In this document: piece by piece, positions 24,399 to 36,589 of the stretch
Layout: the number at the start of each line of letters is the position of its first letter
How positions within the stretch are numbered: the first letter of the stretch is position 1
NCBI GenBank assembly: GCA_003116995.1
Contig: BDSL01000111.1
Coordinates: 248,001-312,000 of the forward strand
Direction of reading: 5' to 3'
Length of the DNA stretch: 64,000 bases
Source: Yamagishiella unicocca
Taxonomy: Eukaryota; Chlorophyta; Chlorophyceae; Chlamydomonadales; Volvocaceae
The notes under the pieces: generated by a model
Seen by the model: the letters and a program-made list of their open reading frames with translations, nothing else
What the model was told of the DNA's origin: nothing
The model's database searches: none
Translations under genes and position numbers: made by a program

Positions 24399-25063
24399 GA
24401 AGAAATCACTAGTGAAGGCCCGTGGCTGGCGGTCGAGGTGCGCAGCCAGGCTCGCAAAGCCGAACGCACCATCAGAACCTTTGAGATCCAATGATCGGAG
24501 TTGAATTCCACGGGAGGCATTCTTCAATTCGGCGTGTGCCCGTAGACACCGTCAAAGCAACAGTACTGGTATTGCCGCCTTTGGCAGTAGCCGGATTGTT
24601 CGCAAGGCGTCCCTTATGGAGCTCATCCGTGAAGCATTTTTGAAACCTAGGGGCCCAGCAAGCCCCTCGCGTTGTATCGTCGCAAGCGATTGCCAAAGGG
24701 AGTGGGAACGTAGCGTCACGGTTATGGTAGTGAAAGCATTTGTTACAAGTAAATAAGCAATATGGTATTGTATTTGTAAATTAAACGTCGCCGAGAGTGA
24801 ACGTACATGACAACATGAGGACCATGACCGAACGACGACTGTCCGGACAGATGGAATATATGTCAAAGTTTATTCACAATTTCTGCTTGCACGGTCTATT
24901 AGTATAGGATAATAGTTTGCGTGATCACATTCAATACTTATTTCGTTGCTTGTTATAGGCATCGCGTTGAGCATTTCCTCATTTGGCCAGCCAGAACACG
25001 TCCATTCGCTCGCAAGTACTTCATGGAGATGGGCATGGACCTGAATCCGCTACGGGGACTGCG
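24399..25063. promoter_or_regulatory. Divergent region between the transporter and apyrase genes
   Basis: Should hold the transporter 5' end (perhaps one more exon at about 24400-24700) and the apyrase promoter. An AT-rich block at 24720-24960 contains no convincing coding sequence. Confidence 0.45.
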
Positions 25064-28000
25064 ATGCATACGTCGCGCTCGTCGCTAAGGCTCAGCATCT
25101 GGCTGCCTGACGATGATGCTGCCGCTAAGAGCACTGTCATCAGATTAAATAAGTTCGTCAATCGATATATTCTACGGTTAAGGCTTGCAGCGCAATGGCA
25201 GATGTCGGCTCGGCGGGGCAGGCTGTTGCTGCTTCTGGGCGTGTCTGCGCTGCTAGCTTTGGGCGTCCTACTTCAATTAGCTCTCTTCATCCATGATGGC
25301 TTCGAGCAGCAGGTACGCTCTGCTTACCAAGAAGTGGGGAGGGCTGGTGGGTACGTGGGACGGTCACATCCTGCGTGGTACGCTCTACGCGGTTCAGCCG
25401 CGCCAATCGGCACTTCGCATGGCTTCCGTCCGTGAGTCCAGGGGTGCCGTTCGTGAGTCCAGGGATAAGGTTGAAAGGGGTCAGCGAGCTCTGGGCAAAA
25501 GAGGAAACTGTACCGTTTCATGGGTTTCAACGGACACCTCTTAAACTTTTCTAATGTTTTCCTGGGCTGCTGGACGGATCCCGCCCCTAGACTTAAGGAT
25601 GTGCATCCCACGGAAAGTCCTGCACTCTGAAGTTGTCCAATTCGTGTTCGTAGGTGGGTTATCTACGCCCCTAGGAGGAGGGAAGTGAGCAATCCCGTTG
25701 CGTACATGCATGCGCACGTATCCGGGAAAAGGAATGACGATAATGATTAACTAGGTTTTGGCGTGACGTGGAAACTCAGAGATGAGGCCATTGCTGCAGC
25801 TTGCCCTCGTCAGCATGTGCGTCACTGGCCATCATGCACTCGTGCTGACCGGCAGCCGCTTCGTGCACCCGACCCTTGGGATACTGAATGTGACCCAACG
25901 AGCCTCTGATCCATGATGCATGGAAGCTCCAAAGTGCATATGGCTGCAGTATCCTGGCATGAAAACGGGGGTTTCCTTAGCTGGCCGGTATAGGACACGT
26001 CTCAGGCCAACCGTCAGGCGGATGTACTACTTGCGCTGCTGTTTTTTGTGATTGATGGCAACCGGTCCTATGCCGGGAACCTGCACGCGAGGCGGGTGTG
26101 GTTTCACAACAGGGACCACGTTTAACACTCTGATCCCACCTCTCCCTCCACGGGTCTTCCTCAAAACCTCTCCCTCGCCATGCCGTAGGCCCAATCGGAG
26201 AAGTACGCCGTGTACATTGGTATGCGTCATCTGGTTGGGACGGGAACGTTTGGGTCCAGTTACTGACCGATTTGTTTTGATTGCGTGTCTGCATGGCACG
26301 ACAGCTAGGGTGTGGAAAAGCGGACCGGTGTGCGCGGTGTAGGCTCATCACGCCACGATTCGCAGCGTGGCCTATTGCCACGGACCAAACAAGGACCCGT
26401 CAGCGCGACGGCTTTTTCCTTATCGGCGGCGGGTGCAACACCAGTCCCGGGTCACGGTCCTGAAACCGTCCGTGCCCCGCACCCTAGCTCACATGGCATC
26501 TATCAACCTGTCAGCTCGCTCAGTCACCCGCCCAAATCCCTGCCCCGCACCTGAGCAGACGGCGGCAGCAGTGGCACACGAGTGCGGGTCTTCCGCTACA
26601 GCCCAGCCCGGTGGCCGTCGTACGTCGTACTCGCGCTGCCGGAGCCTAGCTTCTCCATCGAGCCGGGGCTGTCCGCGTACGCCACGGTGCCGGACAAGGC
26701 GGCGGAGGGCGTGGCGCAGCTGCTGGAGTTCGCTTACAAACATGTACGTGTGGTGGATGCGGTGCAGGGAGGCGGGCGCGTGTGGGCCCAGGTGATGGTT
26801 GTGAGCCGTGGGTGTGGGGGCCCCAGGCCATAGGTCCCATAGCTGTGGATCCGTGCGGAAAACTGTGTTGTAGGGAGCACCCGTTGAAGGCGACCTTCGC
26901 GAGGACGAAGCCAGCTCGGCGAGTGTTCCGCGCTCCTATGGCCAGGCCGTCCAAGTCGTTTTTATGGATTGGATGTTGTTCGTGTGTGTTGGCTGTTCTT
27001 GTCGTCACCCATGTGTACGATGCACCCGTACCATCCAGTCCACCCACCCAGCCCGCCCACCCAATCTGCACCGGGACGCCGTGTCCGGTTCAATCCTCTC
27101 CTCGTACTCCTGCCCTCGCATCACCAACCGCTCCACCAACCGCTGCACCAACGCATGCAGGTGCCTCCCGAGCTGCTGCCGGTGACCCCGGTGCGGCTGC
27201 TGGCCACTGCGGGGCTGCGGCTGCTCAGCGAAGACCACCAGGCTGCCATCCTGGTGGCTTGCCAGGAGGAACTGGCAAGGTCGCGGTTCCTGTTTGAGCC
27301 CGCCTGGGCGACGGTCATCAACGGGGAGATGGAGGGCCTATACGGCTGGGCGGGCGTCAATTACATCACTGGGGCTTTGCAGGTCAGTGTGTGCGGGAGC
27401 TTGGGTTGCGGTTGGGAAGGTTCAGGCATGGCGGCGCGAAGCGGCCAGTGCCCGCAAGCTGAGGAGTATATTACCTCGGTCCACATCGGCATAACGGGGA
27501 AAGGATTCAAGTCGTAGCGGGACCGCTTGGGGATCCTCTGTACGTCCTCTGTACTGTTCGATATCCAAAAGGCGTCGTAGACACGGAAGGGGGTTCGGGA
27601 TCCTCCTTGAAGATGCTTCGTGAGGCGCCAGAGGCCCTCCCTGGAGGTACTTGTTTTCCATGCGAGCAACTTCTTGTTACCTTCACAGCATGCATCAGGC
27701 ACTACCTTATCATGGCTAACTTACAACGGCTACCCACCCTCCCCACCTGCCCGCTTGTCCCACGCAGGAGGCGGCGAGCCACGAGCACCACAGCCGCAAG
27801 GAGATGCTGGACCCCTCGCAGCTCTTTACGGGCCTTATGGAGATGGGCGGCGCCAGCATGCAGGTCACCTTCCTGCCGCCTGCCACGGCCAAAGTCCTCA
27901 GCAAACACGGCTCGCAGCTGCACCTGCCAGGTGCCTTTCCCCGCACCCTTCAGGATGCCTTGGTCCACGCCACACACCCACAACCCGCTCCCCCATCCTT

Positions 28001-30154
28001 TCTGCCGTGTGGCTGCCATCAGAAGGCTACCATTGTTGCAATGAGGGACCACACTGAAGCGAAGCCGTGCACAGAGCGCGTACCCCACGGCCCCTATGTC
28101 CCCTACAGCCCCACCCTATGCTCACTGGGGTCGGGGGTTGTTCCCTTGGGATCTGCCATAAGAAGAACCATACCATACCATTAGAAGGGCTGCCATCAAA
28201 CGAGCTGCCGCCTTCCATGTCGTCCCGATCCAGCGCCTCCCTGGACCCTGCCCCCCCCCCCCACCGGCTCCTCTGCGTCCGCCCTGCAGGCGTGCCATCC
28301 CGCCTGTACACGCACAGCTACCTCGGACTAGGCATGGACGCGGCGCTGGTGCGGGCGGCGGAGTACCTGATCAAGCTCCAACCGCGGTCTCCGGTCGTCG
28401 CCGATCCCTGCCTCCCTATTGGGTGAGCTGTGACGCGAACGAACCTGGCGCTGTACCAACCCGTGCCTGAGCTGGCGCCCAGCTGGACCCCGGCTACACA
28501 TCGCGCTTCAACGCTCCTGCCACTGCGCACCGCATACGCGGCCTTGCTCGCTCGGCTACGCACCCTTCCGCATTGCAACATCCCTTCCGCCTCCCCGCCT
28601 CATCCGCCTTTTGCTCCACCACACATCACCGCAGTTACATCAGCGAGGACGGGCGCCACGGCAACGGGTCCTTTGCACACTGCATGGCGGTGGTTCAGAA
28701 GATCATGCCGGAGCACAACTGCTCCTCGGTGGCGCCAGCCACCAGCGCTGCGGGCGGCCGCGCCTCCATCGAGAGCTACAACAACGACCCGGGGGAGCGG
28801 TCGGCCCTGTCCCCTGCGGCCAGTAGCGCCGGCGGCTGCACGCTGCAGGGCAGCTTCATGCCGGCACTGACCGGCCAGTTCGTGGCGGTGGAGAACTTTG
28901 CGTGGACGGCTCGCGCGCTGGGGCTGCCTGACAACGCGACGCTCCGGCAGCTGCAGGAGAATGGAGGCCGCTACTGCGCAAAGCACTGGTCCAGCCTGCA
29001 CGCGGAGTTTAGCGGCCACATACCCGACCAGGCGAGCCGGGCCCGGACCGGGGGGTGTTGCTGGGCTGCGTTAGCAGCCTGGTGGCTGTGGGTGCTGAGC
29101 GGCGGCTGTTGGAAAGAAAGAATTGCAGTCCAAGTGTATCTATCGTACGAGCCCTTCTTGCGCCGCAATGAGCCTCAACCCTACACCTGCCTCCCCACAG
29201 TATGGTGCGCTTCACACACCCACCCGCCAACCTCTGTCCTCCACTAACACGACCCACCTACCTCTCTCCGCCCTATCCCTCCCGCAGTTTCTCGTCCGTT
29301 ACTGCTTCGGCGCCGCCTACATCATGGCGCTCCTGCACAGCGGCTTTGGGCTGGGCCTCGACGACGACCGCCTCCTCTGGACCAACAACGTCCGCGAGGG
29401 CGGGAACGGCCCCGAGGTGGGCTTCAACTGGGTCCTGGGCGCCGCCGTGGTGGACGCCATGAATGGCGGCGGCGCGGGCCGAGGCCGGGGCCGCGAGGAT
29501 ATCGCCGGAGCGCGCGGCAGCACGGGCTCCCAGCGCTTCTGGATGCGCGACGAGCACGGGATGGCGGAGTCGGGCGCGGCCGGGGCGGGCGTGAAAATGG
29601 CGCTGCTGCTGCCGCTGGCGGCGCTGGCGGTTGTGGTGGTGTTCATAGTGGTGGCCCTGCTGCGGGCGCTGCGGGGAGGTAAAGCAGCAACGGCTGCTGC
29701 GTCAGGCGGAGCAAGTAGGAGAGGGAGCAGGGGAGGAAGTTCAGGGGGTGCCGGAGTGGGCCTTGGGGGCAGTGGAGGCGGCGCCAGCGATGAGCCGCGC
29801 AGGACGACGGGACTGCAGGCTAGCGATGGCGGACGGCTGAGCGGGGCCGACGCGGCCTGGTCCTTTTCGTCGTTGGTGTCGGAGGTGGCGGCATCGCGCC
29901 TGGTGCCTGCGTCTGAGCAGCAGCATGATGCCGGTGTGATAGTAGACCCGGGGTTAGGGACGGCAACGCTGGTGGGGGTCCGGGGGCACGGCGGTTCGCA
30001 AGGGACCCTAGGGCCGCCTCCGCACGATGGCGGGATGATGGCTGCGCGACACGGCGGCATGTTCAAGGCCGTGGCGGCGCTTGGCACCGCCGTGCGCCGC
30101 AACGCGTCCTTCACTAGCGTATTTATAGGGCTGGACAGCGGCGGCGGGCACTGA
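25064..30154 (+). CDS. Membrane apyrase / NTPDase (GDA1-CD39 family)
   Basis: Eight exons: 25064..25312, 26189..26219, 26559..26743, 27161..27382, 27768..27930, 28290..28422, 28635..29031 and 29288..30154; 748 residues in one phase. One membrane segment lies near the N-terminus (residues ~48-75, LLLLLGVSALLALGVLLQLA) and one near the C-terminus (~560-585, MALLLPLAALAVVVVFIVVA). The apyrase conserved regions are in order: ACR1 DGGSSGTRVRVFRY (spanning the exon 2/3 junction), ACR2 LLATAGLRLLSED, ACR3 INGEMEGLYGWAGVNYITG and ACR4 LMEMGGASMQVTF. ACR5 is around GFNWVLGAAV. The enzyme hydrolyses nucleoside tri- and diphosphates in the Golgi lumen or outside the cell. A Gly/Ser-rich tail of about 190 residues follows the second membrane segment. 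Exon 7 seems to end at a GC donor (CAG/GCGAGC). Confidence 0.88.
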
Positions 30155-30561
30155 TCGAGTCACGCGATCGAACGTATCCGCGACGGTGGGGAGTTCAAGC
30201 GCACAGGAGGGTTGGTGTTACCTGGCCGAGGTGGCGCTGTTTACCAGTATTTACGGTTGGGTTTCGGTCGCGCCATTCTTTGCCCATGGTCGTACCTTGT
30301 ACCGTAGGGCTGGCCGAGATGGAAGGGATGCTCCACACGGCACAGCACACTTAGCCAGGACATTGCGATGATATGGTATGGGGGGCTAAGCTGAGCCGTA
30401 CGATACTGTACGGCTGATTGCGTATGTGAATTCCCAACTTCGAAGACTGCAATCATCTTAACTTTGGCTTCCGTAGATTTGATCTATAGATTTGCAGTCT
30501 AGGATTTACTATCCACATATCGCCAAGCAGTTTTGCCACATACCGGTAGCCATTTTCGACT
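30155..30561 (+). other. Apyrase 3' flank and FYV7 promoter region
   Basis: About 400 bp between tandem genes, moderately AT-rich, without coding pattern. I see no TGTAA here, so the apyrase 3' end is not located. Confidence 0.4.
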
Positions 30562-32361
30562 ATGCCGCCTCCTCTGGTCGGTAAGAAGCATGAACGACCC
30601 GTTGGAGCAGGTCTTTCACTCGACAAATTTGCGGGACTGGGCGTGAGCAAGTTTGACAAAAGAAGGAAGCTTGAACGCATAAAGAAGGAGAAAATAATTA
30701 AGCACAGCAAATACAGCAAGCTAAAGAAGAAGCTTGAGGCTCAGGGATTGCTTGCGCGCGTTCAGGTCAAGGACTCGGTCAGTACAATCGTCGCGCAGCG
30801 GCGGCGCGCAGGAGGCATCAATTCTGCTTGTCGCTGCTTTGTTAATTTATTCGAGTCTTGCGTACTGTAATTTGCATCCAGGTTGCGGAGTTGGAGGCTT
30901 TAGACGCGGATGGTGAGGTTGAGTAACTAAGGATGACCCTAGCTTCGGGGCGTTTCCGTGCCATGGCTCAGCCTGCATCGCCACTGCAATCTGTAACCAC
31001 GGTTTTAAACCCCTTACAGTACTGGTTCACGTTGTAAACGGACACGGCACGACTGTCCCATCACCACGCCCGCAGGCCCAGGCAAGGACGCTGACCCGAC
31101 GAACGGCGACCCAGCGCGTGTGGGATCGCATTCGCACGCAGGCCCAGTAGGCAACGCGCATCGCCGTGGACCAGCGGGGGCCCCTGCAGCCCCACAGCCT
31201 CCAACCGCACCACAGGGTGGCCCGGTTGCGTCCGACGGGTTAGACCGCCACCTCGGCCAGGGTGACGAAGGGCTCCATCACGGGCCCGGGCGGAAGCGGC
31301 CGCACGAAGGCACCAGTGAGGCGGGGCCATCGGAGCAGCCAGGCCGAGGGAAGCAGCCGAGGGATGAGGCCGGCAACCGCGGTGGTCGCAGTGAAGGCAG
31401 TGGGAGGAAGGGCGACGGCCAGCTAGCCGGCGGCAGCAGCCAGGCCGGAGGTGGGCAGGACGCTCGGCGCGGCGGCGGCAAGGGCTTCCGCCGCGGGGAC
31501 CGGGACGGCGACGGCAGGAAGCTCTCTCAGCTGCAGAGGCTGGCCGAGCAGGTGGCGCAGGAGAAGGCGGAGAAGCTGCGAGCCAAGGAGGCGGTGAGCA
31601 TGGCGCGGGGCCCAGGGGGGTGTCGTCTGTCTCGGGCGTGATCGCCAGGGCTGCCTGCAGCTTTAGGGCTCGCCGCGTGGGGCGGGATCCGGGCAGGGCG
31701 GTCCTGCTTGCATGTGTCTGCGCACCCTGCTGCTGACAGCTCGACATGTGACGTGAGGTTCATGTGACTGCCATCCTTTCGGATACCTTTGCTCGTCCTC
31801 CCTTACGCCCCAATACCGATGTGCCGAGCGAAGGCAATGAAGGAGCGGCAGGAACGCATGAAACGGGTGGCGGCCGTGGAGGTGCGTGGGGGCGGCTAGC
31901 TGGTGCACAGGGGGGATGTTACCGGGATGTGGGGCCCAGGCTAATGCTAACGATACGGGAGGGCTTACGGCCCAGGCGCGTGCGGGACCTCGAAGGGAGC
32001 AAAGTAGCCCCCAAGGCCAGAAATGTGGAGTCCGCCTTGCTCTGGTGAGGGCCTGCACTCCGGCCTTGGTGGATCTTCGCGCTGCCGGGGGGCGACTGCT
32101 GCACAGGGCGATGTCGTAATCCGTGTGCTGGCGGGGCGTGCGGGCTCACCACAGCATAGGTGCTATTACACCTGTGTCTCTTCATGCTGGCACCGGCCCC
32201 CTCGTTCCTACTTTTCTTTGCCCCGTAACTTGGGCACTCCCGCGCAGAAAACCCGCAAGGAGCAAAAACACATCCATTTCAAGCGTACTGCCAAGGGGCA
32301 ACCGGTGATGCGGTATCGCATGGAGAAGCTGCTCGCGCAACTAGAGGACACCTCCAAATAG
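30562..32361 (+). CDS. FYV7: FYV7/CCDC59-like rRNA-processing protein
   Basis: Five exons: 30562..30765, 30882..30912, 31076..31593, 31834..31881 and 32248..32361; 304 residues. The C-terminus KGQPVMRYRMEKLLAQLE is the family's best-conserved motif. It is preceded by a basic segment and a Lys/Arg/Glu-rich helix (LAEQVAQEKAEKLRAKEA, AMKERQERMKR). The N-terminus has a basic patch (KFDKRRKLERIKKEKIIKH). Yeast FYV7 is a nucleolar protein needed for early 18S rRNA processing. Exon 3 adds about 140 residues of Gly/Pro/Arg-rich disordered sequence not found in the ~150-residue yeast and human proteins. Exon 4 is short and its acceptor (AAG at 31833) is the least certain junction. Confidence 0.75.
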
Positions 32362-32482
32362 TTGCCGGGCCAGGGGCCGGGACCGGGGACATTATGTGTG
32401 ACAGGCAGTAGCTGCGGGTGTCGGAGTTCCGGAGGCGTGCCATGGGATATGGAATTTGGGAAGGCATCAACAAGACTAGTTA

Positions 32483-32538
32483 TTACAACATCTGGCTTGT
32501 GCTCGCGAATTGGAGTACGGGTTGCTGATGGTTTGTAA
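32483..32538. terminator. Crossed polyadenylation signals of FYV7 and the wall glycoprotein gene
   Basis: TGTAA at 32534-32538 on the plus strand lies 173 nt after the FYV7 stop. TTACA at 32483-32487 (TGTAA on the minus strand) lies 263 nt after the stop of the leftward gene. The signals lie past one another, so the 3'UTRs would overlap by roughly 70-90 nt as antisense RNA. Confidence 0.6.
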
Positions 32539-32749
32539 CTGCGGTTTCGGGGCCCTATCCTGCAACCTCTCGTTGCAGATAGGTACCGCATATTGCTATA
32601 TATATCCTTGGGAATCATGACGCACGTTCTCTCATCCTCTTTTAACTGCCAGTCTTGCTCGTTAAACCTATAACTCCCACGACTGAATCCCGCCGCTCAA
32701 AAGAATAACCACCCCGCGCTCGCTCGCTAGTGCACGCATCGTGGCAGCA

Positions 32750-35700
32750 TCAAGCCGTGGTCAGCAGCAACAGGCACAGCACCCCAAGCACAGCACTTGC
32801 AAGCATTGCTACAGCATTGCCGCCACCGTTGCGTGAGGCTGAGCCGCTCAGTGGCGCCGGGCCACCGCCGCTCTGCGAGTTGCCCGACGCTGGAGGCTGT
32901 GTTGGTGAGGGGGTGGAAGTGCCGGCAGGGGGAAGGCTGTCGAGCGACGATGGCGGGGGGCTGATGCCGCCAGTGGGCACGTTGACACCAGGTAGTGAGC
33001 TAAGCGGCGGAGGGCTGTGGTGCGCTGGGCTGGAAGGCAGAGGACTAGGTGGCGCTGAGTTGGGAGGCCGAGGGCTGGGAGGCGCAGGGCTGGGTGACGC
33101 AGGGCTGGGAAGCGCAGGGCTGGGAGGTGCAGGGCTGGGTGACGCAGGGCTGGGAGGCGCAGGGCTGGGAGGTGCAGGGCTGGGCGGCAGGGTGCTGGGA
33201 GGCGCTGGGCTGGGAGGCGCTGGGCTGGGAGGCAGAGGGCTGGGCGGCGGAGGGCTGGGGGGCGGAGGGCTACGTGGCGACGGGCTCGGTTGCCAGGATG
33301 TGTGGGGGCTGGACTGCTCTCCGTCGAACGATAGCGGTGGGCTGGAGCCGACCGGGGTAGGCACCCGGGGGGAAGGAGAAGGAGGGGGCAGCGCGATATC
33401 ATCATCGACGATCATATCCGTTGGCGGCCAGGCCAGGTCCAGGGGAGGCTGGGCCAAGTCCTCGGGAGCCGGGAACATAGGAGGTGGGGCATCCGGCTGT
33501 TCATAGGTCGGGGGCATATCGTCCGCTGGGGGCGAAGCGTAGTCCTCTGACAGCTCGGGCTGCGGGCTGGGAGGAACTGGGCTGGGCGGTGCCGGGCTGG
33601 GCGGCACTGGGCTGGGCGGTAGCGGAGGAGGTGACGGCAGCGAGGCGACCTGCACGGCTGCACTCATGTCTGGGATTGAAGAAAACGGGATGCGCACTGC
33701 GATGCTGATGCTGGAGAGCTCCTCGGAAATGTAAAGCGCGGAATCATTGGAAATGCTGGCGTTGCCAGCGCTGAAGTTCACCGCAACGGAGGAGTGGTGC
33801 AGGAATGTTATGCCGTACCAGCCGCTCGGAAGGCGCGCGCCGGCTGGCAAGGTGTAGTTGCGCAGCTCTGCGGTGAAGCCGGCTCGGTCTGAAAACACCG
33901 CCGGGAGAGCGCTGACGTTCCATCCGAAGCTGAAGTCCAGCAGCAATTGGTCGTGGTCGGAGTCCGGCTGCGTGAAGACGTTTGGGATGGCATTGCAGAT
34001 GGAGAGCGTCATGTCGCCGAACTTGGGGTTGTTGGGCGTCAGGTGCACGGGCACGCTGTTGGTTGCCGCGCAGCTGACCAGCTCGGCCATGTAGTCAACC
34101 ACCAGCGGCGAGGAGCGGCCGTCACCGAACAGCACCACGTCCAGGCCGCCAGCAGGAGTAGCCGGCAGGGAGGCAGTGGTGCCGGGGCTCAGCAGCACCG
34201 TCCCGGCTGAGGGATCCGAACCGGGCAGCCAGGCCAGGGCCGCGGCATCCGTGGAGGGCGCGGAGGAGAAGTACAGCGAGTGGCGCGAGATGACGTCACC
34301 CGCGGCAGTGGCAGGGGGAAAGGTGAAGGCGCAGCCGCCTGCAAGGTCGACAAGCCCAGCACTGGGGTACTGGGTGTCCGACGTGTACTCCATGGCGATG
34401 GAAGCGTACGGCGTGTTGTCGTACTGCATAGGGTAGGGCGATGAGGCGGGGTGGCAGTACCGACGGACGATGTCGAACGCAGCCGACTGAACGTCCACAG
34501 TGCCTGGCGGCACATAGAACTCGACGGCCCCGCGAGTAATTCCGCTGGATGGGGCGACATCGAAGCCCGAGGTGGACCCTGTGATCACAGCAATGGGCTC
34601 TCCGGAGCTGGGCAGCAACATCATGGAGATGTTCATCGAGTAGTTGCTCGAAGGCGCAACGGCCTTGCGCAGCCGAATGTCGTACATCCCCGAAGGCAGC
34701 GTGAGATTGAAGGGCTTCAGCAGCGCGTACAAGCCGGTGGCGGCGAAGCTGGGCGGCAGAGCTGCAAATGACCAGTCCCAGGAGAAGGTGGTGCGACCGG
34801 TCTCGGGGTCGTTGTTGGGTCGCGTCACACACAAGCTGTAGGCGGGATTGGTTTCGAGTCCGCTGTCGAGGGGTGTGTGGAAGAGCAGGAGCGGCATCTC
34901 ACTTGCTCCCGTGCATGACGTGTACAGGCCGCTGAACTCCAGGGAGGCAGCGGGTGATGCAGCGCCGACGGCCGGTGCCAGCACGGTTAGCCAGATGCCG
35001 TTGGGGTAGGCTGATGCGCGCAGTGAGGTGGCGACGCCGCTGGTGAGGTTGCCGCGCGTGGGAGTGTCGCAGCCAGGCGTGGAGCAGTACCAGGACGTGG
35101 CGTTGCTGGGGGTGCGGGGCAGCGCAGAATAGGCAGGGGATAAGGGACATTGTTAATTAACCGAGGTCTGACTGTGATCGACTATGATCGCCGAGTATTA
35201 GATGTTCGGCAAGCGGTGTTGGCCATTTCCGCTATTAAGGCTGACTGCCGTATGAATGTAGCCATACATGTCATTAAGAAAGCCAAAGCCATCAAGTCCA
35301 AGGGGCCACTTGTACTCGTGCATTCACGACCAGATACCAATAACGGCGAACGAACATGGACACATATTCTCACCTGTCAGTTGCCCTCAATTTGAGCTCC
35401 ACAGGAACGCCGGGGTAAGCGATGTGATAGGTGCAGTTTTCTCCTGCGCTGAGTGTGATGGTGCCGAAGCGACCAGATAGGGTCTGCGCCTGTGGGAGGA
35501 GGGGTTTGAGGATTGTACGCACCAACGTGAGAAATGCGTTATGATCTAAAAGTAGGGTAACACATCAGGTAACACATCACAGCAAAGCGAAGACATCCGA
35601 TCCTTTTGATCCTACGGAGACACTCACCTGGCCGTCCGACGCTGTCATGTTGCATCCAATTGCACTGAAGGATTGTGCCGATGAAGTTACCAGGAAGCTC

Positions 35701-35750
35701 AGAAGGGTCAGCGCTGCGACTGCGGCACCCATGGTGCGGGGTCGCGCCAT
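32750..35750 (-). CDS. Secreted, probably GPI-anchored Ser-Pro-rich wall glycoprotein with duplicated ectodomain
   Basis: Three exons: 35628..35750, 35374..35489 and 32750..35105; 864 residues. The N-terminus is a signal peptide ([24 protein letters not shown] in outline, likely cut after SSA). Two related ~200-residue modules follow (about 45-245 and 330-530). Each has paired Cys and ends in a unit with the pattern FxWxxSxLPxxF...LPxGxYxI. The shape of the first Cys-containing part recalls CUB domains, weakly. From about residue 570 to 830 the protein is made of SPxPP-type repeats, the volvocine hydroxyproline-rich wall type. The last ~20 residues ([18 protein letters not shown]) are hydrophobic after a Gly/Asn/Ser stretch, as in GPI signals. 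It has many N-glycosylation sites. A role in the extracellular matrix is inferred; no named family was recognised. Confidence 0.7.
33000..33290. repeat. 15-bp coding minisatellite (Pro-Ser-Pro repeat)
   Basis: About eighteen degenerate copies of a 15-bp unit (GGGCTGGGAGGCGCA and variants) inside the wall glycoprotein gene, encoding PSPAP-type repeats on the minus strand. Such arrays change length easily by slippage. Confidence 0.85.
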
Positions 35751-36589
35751 AATTTTCCCAAGGACGTCACAGGTAGTTCTGGAAGCCGCAACGACGTAGT
35801 CCAACGCCACTGATTACGTAGCTGTATAATCTGATAAAAAAATAGCTTTACGGCTGCGCTGGATTGCTGATATAGTCGGCAAGGCCGTTTGCAGATCCGG
35901 TTCGGCTTCGTTGTTACGGACGCGTTGTTGCCCAATTAATGACCTCAGTTGGATGTTTGATACACAATTTTTTGTGAATAATGGATTATATACTCTGCGA
36001 TGGGCCCCTGATGTGCTTGTCATATCCGAACGGACGCGACCCGTTTATGAAACGACTCGTCGACGCGACTGACACCCGATGCGACAGTTGACAAACCGTG
36101 GTGTGCCGCCCATTCCTAAAATTCATGTTACGTTGTTTAGAAAAAAGTTCAAGCGTAAATTGATTGGGATCCTATGCTTGCTTTCTCTCCCGATTTCGTG
36201 ACTTGTTCGCCCACATGAGAGGACAGGAATTGTCAGGAAGCACACGTCGCGGCAATTTCATGCTTCTCCACTGCAGGCCTGGGAAATCCAGCAAACGTTT
36301 GAGGCAGCAATCCCATGCAGAAGATGCATCACAGGACCGTGGTTGGGTCGGGGAGGCGTGCATAATACTGGCACTGCGTAGGATATGCTGACTCGTACAT
36401 TGTACGCGGATATGTTTGGCTGCCCAAATTGCAAAGCTAGCTGACGTGGTTAACTGTGTGGCGGCTCCGTCACCTCACCTGTTTGATGGAAGGCCTGCGG
36501 TCTGTATTACAGCCTCTCCCGGTAGGTAGGCTCCCTGATTAGCCGCATTAGCATGAACCCGCTACGTTACGTCGCGGTAGAACTGCTTA

